Positions 30,780 through 40,599 of a stretch of 64,000 bases of DNA are shown here, one piece after another; position 1 is the stretch's first letter; each line of letters begins with the position of its first letter. Where the stretch lies: contig JAJHZJ010000009.1 in NCBI GenBank assembly GCA_023548195.1, positions 2,895,501 to 2,959,500 on the forward strand, written 5' to 3'. Below the pieces are notes generated by a model. It made no database searches. It was not told the origin of the DNA and was given only the letters and a program-made list of their open reading frames with translations. A program made the position numbers and the translations under genes. This DNA comes from Bettongia penicillata ogilbyi (lineage: Eukaryota > Chordata > Mammalia > Diprotodontia > Potoroidae).

Positions 30780-31200
30780 AAGGCTTTTAAAATTCAAGAG
30801 TGAGTTCTAAGTAATCAGAATTATCTTTAGGACTTAGTTGATCGTCAATTGAGAGTTGGCCAGGGAGTCCAGTAGAGTCACCTGACCAGCAGAGACAGTA
30901 TAAAAGCTGTGAATTACTTTGGCCACATGTGTTCCTTATGTGTGTGCTTCATCATTAGTGTATTTCATATGTACCCACTCTTCTCATTGTCACCATATGT
31001 ATTTGTGGGAGAGTGTCATAGGTTTTTTTTGGGGAAATCTTTTGTTACTGCTGTTTATCCTATACTATTATGGCAAATACCTTTGCTTTGAATTTACCGC
31101 CTCAGCTGTCTCACTATTGAACGTAAACTCATCTATGGGGGCTCATGAGCTATAGTTTTAGAAAGTCTTAAACCTGGGATAGCTGCTTCCCTCTCAATCA
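30780..31200 (+). other. Possible solitary LTR-like or promoter-like sequence
   Basis: Repeat-free at family level, with a TATA box (TATAAAAG, 30899-30906) and a 3' part 'atggcaaatacctttgcttt' that resembles the end of some LTRs. No flanking duplication or TG...CA borders were established, so this is weak. Confidence 0.2.
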
Positions 31201-31475
31201 ATCTGAGTTCAAGTGGTTAAGGGAGCTCCATAGGAGGCATTACAATTTGAATAAGTTTTATTCATACTTTTTGTTTTAGCATCAGTCATTTTGGGAAATA
31301 ATTCCCTCCCCTTAAAACTGAATCTTTCTTTAGAGCCAAGGAAAACAGTTAAACAAAAAAATCTGATATAGGAATTAGGTCTAACAATATATACAACATT
31401 CTAGTGGTCCCCTGTCTCTTTGCTGCGAGGAGGAAGGTATGGTTCATTATTTGATCCCTTTTCTTTTTCGAAATG
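31201..31475. other. No feature seen
   Basis: AT-rich single-copy sequence. Confidence 0.4.
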
Positions 31476-31477
31476 TA

Positions 31478-31535
31478 GAAGTCTGACTGGATGATCTCTA
31501 ATGGTACTTTCAGCTGTGTCATCCTATGGGATGGC
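31478..31535 (+). mobile_element. THER1-type SINE tail fragment
   Basis: 'gactggatgatctctaatgg', 'tactttcagctgtgtcatcc'. Confidence 0.55.
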
Positions 31536-31539
31536 ATGA

Positions 31540-31727
31540 TAATTCATTGGAAAGAAAATTGCATTTATAGTTAGAGGACCTGGGTTTGAATCAAGACTCT
31601 TCCACATACAGTCTGTGTGACCTTGGGTGAATTCCATCTCCATTCTGAATTTGAGTTTCTTTAAGAAGAGAAACTTAGACAAGGTGATCTCTAAAGTTCT
31701 TTCCTGTTCTGACAGTCCATGATACTA
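31540..31727 (+). mobile_element. THER1/MIR-type SINE
   Basis: 'gaggacctgggtttgaatca', 'gtgtgaccttgggtgaattc', tail 'aaggtgatctctaaagttct'. Confidence 0.8.
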
Positions 31728-31734
31728 ACTGGGA

Positions 31735-31892
31735 AGGCAGTGGAGTAAGTCCAGCATTTGAAGTCAGAGAATTGTGGCTTTGGGCAATTCATTTAATCTG
31801 TCCAGGTCTGGGTTTCTTCATTTGTGAAATGGAGAGATGGGATGAACTGAGCTCTAAGGAACCATCCAACTCCAACATTCTGTGATAATAGT
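31735..31892 (+). mobile_element. THER1/MIR-type SINE
   Basis: 'gcatttgaagtcagagaatt', 'gtctgggtttcttcatttgt', tail to 'caacattctgtgataat'. Two THER1 copies lie head to tail here. Confidence 0.75.
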
Positions 31893-31949
31893 TGGAGGCT
31901 TTGATGACATCAGTCACTGAACCTGGAAATGTGACTGAAATTATGAATG

Positions 31950-32480
31950 CATTGAAATTTTTCTTTTAGGGTCCCCACTGCCCCCTTTTCCTTAGTTTCT
32001 CAAAGTAGATAGGATTCCTGAAACTGATTTAGGCTTTAGTGGCTTAATGGGTCCCCTCCCCTGGGGAAATTTGCATTAAAAAACAACAATATTCACTTAG
32101 TATTCTTAGTTCAAAGAAAGGAAACCAAGAGAATTTCAGACATCCATGGGAGAAATATATTGAGACCCTAATTGCCAGCCTAAATCCACTTGAATAACCT
32201 CACAGAGAGGGCATCTTGTTTTGTCTCTACAAAATTGAACCTACCCACATTTATCTAATTAGATTTGGACCACAGGATGGTCTCCATGGTGATGAAGTTT
32301 CATTAATTTAGCTCTTTTTCCCAATGGAGGCAGTACATTTGCCCTGAAGCACTAAAAGTCCCTTCTTGCCTTATCCCTAGCACAAGCCACCCTGGCTCTG
32401 AGCAGTGTCTGGTGTTGGAGAGGGACTTAATTGTTAAGTGGACCATAGACTAAAGTCTCAATATAATGATTCAGTCCAGA
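31950..32480. promoter_or_regulatory. Candidate cis-regulatory block (octamer, homeodomain, RFX-like)
   Basis: Repeat-free between THER1 elements. It contains a perfect octamer ATTTGCAT (32069-32076), the palindrome TCTAATTAGA (32254-32263), GTCTCCATGGTGATG (32280-32294, close to an RFX X-box), CATTAATTTA (32301-32310) and ACAACAAT (about 32083). High motif density over 250 bp suggests a developmental enhancer; not tested. Confidence 0.4.
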
Positions 32481-32862
32481 AATCCCAAAATAGGCAACTC
32501 TGAGTGAAATCAATCAATTGAGTAGTGTAATGAAAATAGACTGGTTTGAAGGATAGTCCTTGAAGAGGGATGAAACTTCTTTTTCTTGGTCCTAGGAGAC
32601 AGCACTAGCAGGTTTTCTTGCTGAAGATTAAAGAGAAATAGACTTCCGTTCAACATAAAGAAAAGCCCCAAACTGAAGTTGTCTATAAAGGACGGGACTG
32701 TTTTAAAAAATACTGAGCTCTCTGTAAGTGGAAATATAACAGCAGAGATTAGAAAACCTTTTATCCTAGAGGTTGTAAATATGACTCTAGACTTGGGTAA
32801 GGATTGGACTAGTTCACCTCTGTCCAGCTAGTTCCCTTCTGAAGTCCCTTTCGGTTTATGAT
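32481..32862. other. No confident feature
   Basis: Possible THER1 tail at 32795-32870 ('cccttctgaagtccctttcg'); the rest is single-copy. Confidence 0.35.
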
Positions 32863-32864
32863 TT

Positions 32865-33008
32865 TATAGACTGTGAGTCAAGTGACTTGGTTTCTCTCTC
32901 TTGCTCTGACTTAAAACTACGTGTACCATTTAGCAAGTTATTTCATATTTTAGAACCTCAGTTTCCTCATATGTAAAATGAATTTCAGAAATACCTAAAA
33001 ATGCCTTC
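32865..33008 (+). mobile_element. MIR SINE
   Basis: 'agtcaagtgacttggtttct', 'cctcagtttcctcatatgta'. Confidence 0.65.
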
Positions 33009-33089
33009 TAACTAATTTCTAGGAGGACGTATATTTGCTGATTGTCCACTATGTATCCTCCCCTGACAGAAGGGGAAGAGATGCAATTA

Positions 33090-33170
33090 CGGGACAGGGA
33101 TTCCTTTTTTTTTTTTTGTATTCATTATCTCTAACTCCTAGCAGTTTATTGACTGATTCATTCAATGTCC
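33090..33170 (+). mobile_element. L2 LINE 3' tail
   Basis: 'ggacagggattcctttt' T-run followed by 'ctaactcctagcagttt'. Confidence 0.5.
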
Positions 33171-33475
33171 AACCCTATTCTGAGTAGTGTAAAGGATAGG
33201 AGAGAAGGGGAAGACAGAGTTAATATCTCCCACCAACTTACAATACAGGGGTAAACAAGGTTTGGGCACTTGAAACAGCAAACCAAGATTGGAGACCACA
33301 TTTATAGAAGGGAGAGATGATTAGAGAGTATGGGTATTAAAATGTGATATTAGAATCATAGCTCTTAGCCCGTCTCCAGGAATAATCTGCTCTTACCTTT
33401 CTCCAAGAAAATTATTATCATCATTCTGGTTTTACAGATGGCAGCTGGGATCCAGAAGGCTACCTCAAGGTACTA
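33171..33475. other. Probable old repeat remains
   Basis: 'taatatctcccaccaactta' may be the 2995-type family; otherwise unrecognised. Confidence 0.3.
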
Positions 33476-33477
33476 TA

Positions 33478-33668
33478 GGGATTATAGATCAAAGGATCCT
33501 CAGAGGCCAGCTGATCCAGCCTCTTCATTCTACAGAGGAGGAAACTGAGGCACAAGGCATTTCAGTGACTTGCCAAGGTCATACAGGTAGCTTTAGAGGA
33601 AGGATCTGAACCCAGATCTGGCTCTCCAGTCAGGACAATTTCCGCTACACCATGTTGTCCCCTTCCAC
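33478..33668 (-). mobile_element. THER1/MIR-type SINE
   Basis: 'aggaggaaactgaggcacaa', 'gtgacttgccaaggtcatac', 'ccgctacaccatgttgtccc'. Confidence 0.85.
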
Positions 33669-34230
33669 CTACCAGAGTGTGTAGTTAAGTTTAGTGAAAG
33701 AAGAGGGATGAGCTGGGATCTGAAGGCAGGCTGGACTTTGTATAGAACAGGATGTGACTCATGGCCTTGGAGCAAGTGAGGAGCCCCCCTTGCAGGGCAT
33801 GACTTCCTGGGTTGGAGCCTGAAGTGTTCTCAGCTGTTCCCCAGGAGATTTCTCACAGTAGTGGGAAGCCCTGCCCCTAACCAAGGTGCCTGGCTTGTGG
33901 TTAGAATGAAAAGTTTACTCAGATCTGGGTCAGGAACTACGGTAGGTCACACCACAATGGGAGGGCTTAGTACTGTGCTCAGGTCTAACAAGTCTCTACA
34001 GGAGGATTTTGGCTGTGGTTTGGAGGTTGGGTTGTTATTGCTGGAAATCAGTGGGTAGAGACAAAAAGAGTGAGCTGCTTGGGGAGATAGCTTTGGACCC
34101 CCAGAGAGGAAAGGTGTAACCCTTGGGTCACTCTAGAATGGGGAAATAAATGAATCTGGCCCTTCTCTTCCTGGTCCTGAAGTGCTAGTTTAAGGCTGCT
34201 AGCTGAGGAGTCTCTTTCCTCTTTTCATAA
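33669..34230. other. Single-copy sequence, no feature seen
   Basis: No repeat, exon or motif cluster recognised. Confidence 0.45.
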
Positions 34231-34231
34231 A

Positions 34232-34492
34232 ATGCTAGATGGAACCCTAGATTCCGAGTCAGGCAGACTGTTAACAAATCCTCCTTCCCATATTTAGGAG
34301 CTGTGTGACCCTGAGCAAATTACTTAACCTTTCTCAGCCTCAGTTTTCTCATCTGCAAAATGGGGATAATGATAGCGCCTACCTCACAGGATTATTATGA
34401 AGATCAAAAGGTGTTGCTCCCACATGTCAAATGCTTTGCAAATTTTAATATAAATATGTAATATAAATGCCAGCTATCATCATCATTATAAT
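34232..34492 (+). mobile_element. MIR-class SINE, near full length
   Basis: 'gctgtgtgaccctgagcaaa', 'ctcagcctcagttttctcat', 'atggggataatgatagcgcc', 'ctcacaggattattatgaag'. Confidence 0.85.
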
Positions 34493-34494
34493 AA

Positions 34495-34682
34495 AATGAA
34501 GAGGTAGAAAAGCACATTGACTCTGGAGGCAGCAGCCTGGCCTTCAAATCACTCAAGTGTTAACCTGTGTCATTTTGGGAAAGTCACTGAGTCTTGGTTT
34601 CCTCATCTGTAAAATTCTTGGATTAACTGACTTCTGAGAGCCCTCCAGTTCTAGTGCTGTGATTTTGTGAATTCTAAAGTTA
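34495..34682 (+). mobile_element. THER1/MIR-type SINE
   Basis: 'tagaaaagcacattgactct', 'cctcatctgtaaaattcttg', tail 'gccctccagttctagtgctg'. Confidence 0.7.
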
Positions 34683-34849
34683 TTTCTTACTTTAAGGTCT
34701 CTTTCAGCTCAAAGTCCCAAGATTCCTGATCCTTGGTTTCCATTGAGTTGAAAATCCAATTTTGGGGAGAATGGGAGGAGAGGGGTGGAGGCAGTTTCTA
34801 TCACTATCCTCATATCATTTGGTCCTTATGAGGCTTTGGCTGCAGGGGA

Positions 34850-35045
34850 ACTGGATTCAAATCCTACCATAGCATCCTTCCACTAGTTAATCTCCACATA
34901 TTGTTAAGCCAGTTTTACAGGGGAAGGAACTGAGGCGGAGGGAAGTGGAGGCCACTCCCCAAGGTCACCCCCGAGCAGAGCTAGGACTACAACTCAGGTC
35001 TCTAGAATACTTGGGTTGCAATACACCACAAACTGTTCCCACACT
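34850..35045 (-). mobile_element. MIR SINE
   Basis: 'ttttacaggggaaggaactg', 'ccaaggtcacccccgagcag', 'caactcaggtctctagaata'. Confidence 0.65.
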
Positions 35046-35199
35046 TTATTTGGGAGAGTGTTACCTGGGGATACATATGTCAAATGACAAGCATGTGAAA
35101 AGCAGCTCTCTCCTCCCTCCCCCACTCCCAACCCCATGGTGAGCATCTAAAGAAATAATGAAGAAGGGAGGCAGGAGGAGGATCACCACTGGGAAAGGC

Positions 35200-35419
35200 G
35201 GTCAACAGTACCATCATCTTATTAGCAACTCCATTTAAAGGAGTTAATAGACATCTGAAATTTTCCAAGGAAAGGCAATTATGCAACTCAGCCAGAGGCT
35301 GCACAAAGGGTCTGCAGGGACCAACAGATATATCAGGGTGTCATCAGCCTCCCTGCAACGCGGGAGACCTTGAGCAGGAATAACATTGCCCAGAGGAAGC
35401 TTGTAAATGCAAAACAAAA
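35200..35419. promoter_or_regulatory. Repeat-free left shoulder of the CpG/regulatory block
   Basis: No repeat recognised. It contains the inverted repeat AACTCC-ATTTAAA-GGAGTT (35227-35245), then 'ggagttaatagacatctgaa', and 'gcttgtaaatgcaaaac' near 35400. It is continuous with the CpG-rich segment. Confidence 0.4.
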
Positions 35420-35935
35420 TTGGCCCTTTCTGCAGACAGCTCCCTGGGGGAGCCTCGGAAGCCATCCTCTGCGCTCCTGAAGCCTCGCCCACCCCCTGGC
35501 CCCGAGAAGGCTGTCAGAAAGAGTGCTGGGGGAGGAGGGGAGGCGGAGTTGTCGGGAAAGCCAGGCTCTCCCTCCCCCGACATCCCCCTCCTCGGCTCTT
35601 GCTCCGGGGCTCTCTCCTGCTGCCCCCAGCCCAATGACAGCTGCTGCAAACCAAACCAAGATGCGCAGGGTAACGGGGCAGTCCCTGGGACGGGCATCAG
35701 TGGACCCGAGAGAAGTTTCCACCTGGGGCTCGAACAGCCGGCCGTTATTCATCTTTGCCCTGGGTCTCTCTCAAGCCCTCGCCTAGGTCTCCAGCCGGTG
35801 CCAGCTGAAAGCAGCAGCCGAGGCGAGGGCGACGGCGATGGCAGCGGCAGCAGCAGCGGTGGGAGCAGCATCCGCAGCAGCAGCATCCGCAGCAGCAGCA
35901 GCAGCCAGTTCTGAACTTTCCATAGCGCTGGGCCC
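35420..35935. promoter_or_regulatory. CpG-rich segment (orphan CpG-island-like)
   Basis: I count about 30 CpGs in roughly 540 bp (35401-35940) at about 62% GC, an observed/expected near 0.6, far above the CpG-poor surroundings. A GCAGCA/GCATCC-rich trinucleotide tract runs at 35838-35912. No TATA box is seen. Three overlapping open frames (164 plus; 139 and 117 minus) are explained by GC richness. It may be a CpG-island promoter of an unseen transcript or a CpG-rich enhancer. Confidence 0.5.
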
Positions 35936-35981
35936 CGACGAGTGGTTAGCCCAGGAAAGCCTCAAATTATACAATTTATGA
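35838..35981 (+). CDS. Alanine-rich 47-residue open frame (very uncertain)
   Basis: ATG at 35838 in a strong start context (GGCGATGG: purine at -3, G at +4) opens a frame beginning MAAAAAAVGAAS and ending in SLKLYNL before TGA at 35979-35981. The alanine run is the readout of GCA repeats. Polyalanine is common near the start of developmental regulators, but nothing downstream looks like a domain, so this is probably not translated; an upstream ORF or a first exon cannot be excluded. Confidence 0.12.
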   Translation: MAAAAAAVGAASAAAASAAAAAASSELSIALGPDEWLAQESLKLYNL

Positions 35982-36650
35982 AACCCAATCCAGTTTTTAG
36001 ACTCTAACGTGTGATTACAGAGATTAGACATTCACTGTTGCAATTATGTTAATGTTGATGTGTGGACAGATAACTGGCAGAAAGAGTTGTTCTGAATCAT
36101 CTATTTATAGTAAAAAAAGATTCTTGCTATCTCAAGGCAAACATATGGGCTATAAAGGCGGGCGACAACAACGAAAAAAAAAACAACACCCCTCCAAATG
36201 AAAAGACACCCAGTGAAGCCATAATTAGGGCTGGTACCAGCTTATGTAAATCAGGTAAGACTTTCAAAACAGAGATCGAATCTGGTTTTAATAAAGCCGA
36301 TTGAACAAATGGCGGAATAATGACTTAATAAATCTAAATACAAATATTTTGTTCCATCTCCAAAATGAACAGCCCCGACATCTGTGCCTGGGCCCTAGCG
36401 AGGGGGGAGCGAGGCACACAGTGTTACTGGATTCTTTCATTCCCAGCAGGTTGTAAGATTTTAATTTTTAGCCTTCTGCTACATTACACGGGCCGTCAGT
36501 CAACTGTGGGAGATATTTTGAGTAGGGAGATTTATACAAACACACAAAGCTTCCCTCAGAAGACTCGGGCATAATCGCTTTTACAGTGAGCAAGATTTAA
36601 ATCATAGGTTGTTCAGGTTGGGAATTACAGCTCTTCTGGAAATAGACTGT
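35936..36650. promoter_or_regulatory. Strong candidate conserved non-coding element / enhancer
   Basis: About 700 bp without any recognisable repeat, abutting the CpG-rich segment. Motifs: two GATTA sites (about 36012-36025), AGATAA GATA site (36068-36073), a perfect MEF2 site CTATTTATAG (36101-36110), TAATTA (36222-36227), TTATGTAAATCA FOX/POU-like (36242-36253), AAATGGCGG YY1-like (36307-36315), TTAATAAA (36325-36332), plus CpGs retained in AT-rich DNA. This texture is typical of vertebrate conserved elements near developmental genes. Conservation and target gene are unknown. Confidence 0.5.
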
Positions 36651-36893
36651 GGGGGAGCCTGGGGAAAATGATTTGCCACGAGGAACCAGAGGGTGGCTCT
36701 TTTGAGGTTCACCCCTTCTGGATTTCTCCCAGTCTAACCATTCCATTGGCTAGGGTTGAGATGTTATCATTGTGGTCTGTTGGTTTTTCAAAGTCTAGCC
36801 CTGGTAAAAAACAAAGAGAAAAATGACAAAACCTCCAATTATATCAAGAATTGGGGTGTCTGAATGTATGATTTCATGTGTGTGTGGAATATA
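36651..36893. other. No feature seen
   Basis: Single-copy sequence. Confidence 0.4.
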
Positions 36894-36894
36894 G

Positions 36895-37292
36895 GTAACA
36901 AGCACCTCTCAAGTGCCTACTGTGTGCCTGTAGTATACTAAATTCTAAGGATCCAAAGGAAGGCAAAAGACAGAACCTGCCTTCAAGGAACTCACAATCT
37001 AATGTGGGGGACACAAGGTGTAAACAACTGTTTATAAACATTATATATATGTAAACTGGATAAAGGGAAGATAATCTCAGAGGGGTGGAGGGGATGAAAA
37101 AAGGCTTTTTGTGGAAGATGGGATTTTAGCTGGGACTTGAAGGAAGCCAAGGACACCAGAGATGGAAATGAGGAAGCAGAGAGTTCCAGACACAGAGCAC
37201 AGCCCATAAAAATGCAGAGGAACGTAGGGAGATTCCATGTCTTGTTGAGGACCAGCCATCACTGAATCACAGAGTATGTGCAGAGGAGCAAA
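36895..37292 (+). repeat. Old interspersed repeat, longest copy in window
   Basis: 'caagtgcctactgtgtgcct', 'ttcaaggaactcacaatcta', 'ggaagataatctcagagggg', 'gatgggattttagctgggac', 'ttgaaggaagccaaggacac', 'atgtcttgttgaggaccagc'. Almost 400 bp are continuous, which helps define the family seen in pieces elsewhere. Confidence 0.75.
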
Positions 37293-37293
37293 A

Positions 37294-37445
37294 CAATAGA
37301 TGTAGACATAGAAGGGTCTTAAAAAGTCATCTGGTCCAAACCCTTCACTTTACATACAAGGAAACCAAAGGTCAGCAAGGCTAAGAGATTGCTCAAAGCA
37401 GTAACTGAGCTAGAATTCAAACTCAAATCCTCTATATGGATCAAC
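37294..37445 (-). mobile_element. THER1/MIR-type SINE
   Basis: 'gtcatctggtccaaaccctt', 'caaggaaaccaaaggtcagc', 'attcaaactcaaatcctcta'. Confidence 0.7.
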
Positions 37446-37484
37446 AATTCATTGATAACTCTGAGTCTTAGAAGGTTGCCAGGA

Positions 37485-37675
37485 TGTGTTAATAGGATCA
37501 TAGAAATAGAGCTGGAAGACATTTCAGAAGTCTCCTAGTCTAACTCATCCTTTTTATCTCATAAGGAAACTTAGACCAAAAAAATTAAGTGAATTGTTGC
37601 CCAGAATCAGAGTAACATAGTTAATATGACTCATAGACACCTACTAGTCACTCCAGCACACTGCATTCTTCCATG
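37485..37675 (-). mobile_element. THER1/MIR-type SINE
   Basis: 'aggatcatagaaatagagct', 'ggaagacatttcagaagtct', 'gaaacttagaccaaaaaaat'. Confidence 0.7.
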
Positions 37676-37821
37676 TGCAATGATAAAAACCAGTGGAAAA
37701 GTTACATTTTAAAGTTCATTGGGTTTATTTTTCTTTTATAGAAAAATTGATTTTATTTTCTCCCAGGGAATGCTTATCTATTCCCATTTAACTTTCCCTT
37801 GTCAATGCCATCCTAAGAAAT

Positions 37822-38077
37822 TTGTTGTCGTCATTCAATTATTTCAATGATGGCTGACACCTCACGACCCTATTTAGGGTTTTCTCGGCAAAATTACTGG
37901 AGTGGTTTGCCCTTTCCTTCTCCAGCTCATTAGCTAGATGAGGAAACTGAGGCAAAAAAAAATTAAGTGACTTGCCCAGAATCACACAGTCAGTGTTTGA
38001 AGCCAGATTTGAACTCAGGAAGATGAGTCTTCCTGACTCCAGGGCCAGCACTCTATCCACTTGGATATCTAGATGCC
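37822..38077 (-). mobile_element. Composite SINE, full length, with 14-bp TSD
   Basis: Reversed RTE-like tail ('ggttttctcggcaaaattac', 'tggagtggtttgccctttcc'), MIR core 'gaggaaactgaggcaaaaaa', head 'actctatccacttggatatc'. TSD CCATCCTAAGAAAT at 37808-37821 and 38078-38091. Confidence 0.9.
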
Positions 38078-38091
38078 CCATCCTAAGAAAT

Positions 38092-39480
38092 CTCTCCAGG
38101 TCCACCTTTTCAACATAGGCCTATGTGACTTCTTGACTTCAGGAGATAGCTAGGGAAGTTCTCCATAGCATCCATCCATGATCTCAACAGTGTTGATACT
38201 CCCCTTCCCTCACTGCCAGGTGCAGGTCTCAACTCATTCATATCTTAATCCGTACAATTCTTGTCCATGTCCACCATCATAAGGCCACCAATGGATGGAA
38301 TACAGTTCTCTTTGTTTTTTAATATTCTGTGGGCATAAGACTTTAGATTGTCCACCAGTTACCCTTCACTTTTGATATCGTAATGGGTTGGCTTCTTTAC
38401 CCTTCATATATTTCCTGGATGATAACCTTTATGACATTTGTATATATCTAAGCCATTTTGTTAATATACTACAACTCATTTATATGCACTATTCCTTTTT
38501 TCTTTTCCCTTTGGGTTACCAATAATTTTGATTCCTTGAAGACTGTAATATTCCATAATGTGTAGTCATATAGAATTACTGGAAAACTTTATTGAGGTTT
38601 CAAAAAAAACTGTGGGTTTTTGCATTTGTTTTTGGTCAAAGTTGGGATCCTTGAAAGAACTGAATAATTTCCCAAATGTAATTTAGCCCACTTTTCTGAT
38701 GTTCATTTCTGGACATGTTTCATTGTCTAACTGTAATTTGATATACTAACTCAGTGGGATATTTATCATATCATATAATATCATGTCATACCAACATGTA
38801 CTATATACATGCTCTATATGATATCATACATGTATGTTATCTACATATCACAATTTGATAAATTACATTTGCTTTTTCCTGTGTGGTTTACCAGCTCAAT
38901 CTTTTTTTTTAAGTATTTGGAGCTACAAGCTATGTAGCATTCTATAGCTTGATGGAATCAGGAGCATTTGGAGGAGCTCAATACTTATACTTTCCCATTT
39001 GACCTCTTCACAAGGCATCCTCTATGATGGTGGTGAATACCATTAGCAAGCTTGTCTCCAAGTTTTATGACTTACCTTATATTGCTGGTAAGGGGGTTGT
39101 TGAACAGGATTATCTCTGTTTGCACTTGTGGAAGATTCTGGTATGATCTTAAGGTATTTATAAATAATAACTTATTGGAGAGACTTCAAGTTTGCATTTT
39201 CCTCAATTTAATCAAATACTAAAATAGTTTTACTATTTCATTTTGTTTTTTAATAACTTTATTTCCCAAACACTCAAAAGATATCATCAAACCATAAACA
39301 CAGGGGGCTCTTGCATTCTCTTTACTTTCTATTCAATTTTCTAATTCTAAATATGTAGTCTACTGTAGAAATTTTTTGTGAAAGTCTGTCTGTTTTCTGT
39401 CTCATGTTTTCATCAAGGATTCCCTTGACATGTGTGGACCATTCTTATCTCTATTTTAGAGATAAGAAAGTTAGCAGAGA
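38092..39480. other. Unrecognised AT-rich tract, possibly an old LINE relic
   Basis: No family signature is certain. It contains a TCATA/TATCA-rich cluster at 38765-38860 and low-complexity T runs. The texture suggests a decayed transposon on the minus strand, but I cannot name it. Confidence 0.25.
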
Positions 39481-39537
39481 GGTTGGTGGTTGCTGATGTC
39501 TTCTCTATTGTGTTTGTTAAATATAATAATATTGGCC

Positions 39538-39566
39538 ATAATATATATATATATATACACACATAT
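39538..39566. repeat. (TA)n-(CA) short microsatellite
   Basis: ATATATAT leading into ACACACAT. Confidence 0.8.
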
Positions 39567-39569
39567 CAC

Positions 39570-39840
39570 TTATGCATCAGAATTTGTTGCAGAAAATGAA
39601 GAAACAAAGGATTTGACAAGATCCTTTAAACTGAGTCACCTTGATACTGATTTCAATATAAAAGTGGACACAGAGAAGGATGGTGAAAACATATTTTGGA
39701 AAATATTATTCAGGATAAAGCAGTGAAGAAGCCCAAATCTAAGAAACTATTCAGAAACCTAACGTCTGTACGTCATGAATATCTTTTTTCAAGACGAGAG
39801 TCTGACGGCATTGAATATGATAAGCATTGTGCAGAATCAT
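39570..39840 (+). pseudogene. Coding-like relic of unknown origin, with frameshift
   Basis: Two adjoining frames read without low complexity. The first contains ENEETKDLTRSFKLSHLDTD and ends at TGA (39723-39725). The second, shifted near 39705-39715, reads VKKPKSKKLFRNLTSVRHE and EYLFSRRESDGIEYDKH to TAA near 39841. The composition is charged and protein-like. I do not recognise the family; a transposon ORF or processed pseudogene is possible, as is chance. Confidence 0.25.
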
Positions 39841-40139
39841 AAAAAAAATTATCTGTAAAATATCAGATAGAAAACTACAGTTTGCTAAAGTGCAATTGAA
39901 TTATTTTTAAATGAATTATTTTAATGTATTCAGGCAATTGGCTAGTTAGAAAAAAGTCATAATCAACACCAAATTGGAAGAATGAATAAAGATGAAAAGA
40001 CATTGCATGAAATGCCAACAGCTCAAATTCAATGTAATTAAACACATTTGACTTTGAAAAATGGGAAATAAATAAAAATAATACCACTGACTGATTATTA
40101 TCATTAAGAAAATTTAATTGATGTGAAATAGTTGCCACA

Positions 40140-40560
40140 ATGAAAAGGTTCAGATAGCCCAGAAGCCATCATGGCCAGGCAAACAACCAATCTCCTTGTT
40201 AAGCAGAAGAACATTGCAGCCAAGAGCAACACTGGTTTAGACTATAGCCTCGTTTATAAAATGTTAACATAAAAGATCTTGAGTATCACTTTACAAAGCA
40301 TCAAAGAGTAGCAGAGGAGATAACAAACTTCATGAAAGTTTGGCAATTAAACTCAATTAAATCAAAGTATTCCAAGAGCAATTATAGATGGAATTTGAAA
40401 AAAAAGATAACAAATAGATGAAAAGTCAGACAGATTCAGCAGCATTTTTATAGCAAAACGTTCTTATCACCAATGATGGTGGACTTAACACCAAGGTATT
40501 ATTATATGATAGATTGGAGGCAGTAGTTACTAGTATGAACTCTCTAATAGAGCTTAACTC
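40140..40560 (+). other. Possible LINE ORF relic
   Basis: One reading gives LDYSLVYKML then, after a stop, a charged stretch. The D-Y-x-L-x-x-K-x-L spacing recalls RTE-type LINE polyproteins, but no catalytic motif is visible. Very tentative. Confidence 0.2.
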
Positions 40561-40599
40561 AATATAAAGAAGAAATTAATGGTGGGGGCTTAGGGGGTC

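Noticed and set aside
35420..35914. 164-residue plus-strand ORF as a protein-coding gene
   Set aside because: Composition follows GC richness and trinucleotide repeats; overlapping minus-strand frames are equally long; no domain recognised.
35783..36031. Minus-strand polyalanine frame as part of a transcription factor
   Set aside because: It is the readout of the GCA/TGC tract; no homeodomain or other domain adjoins it.
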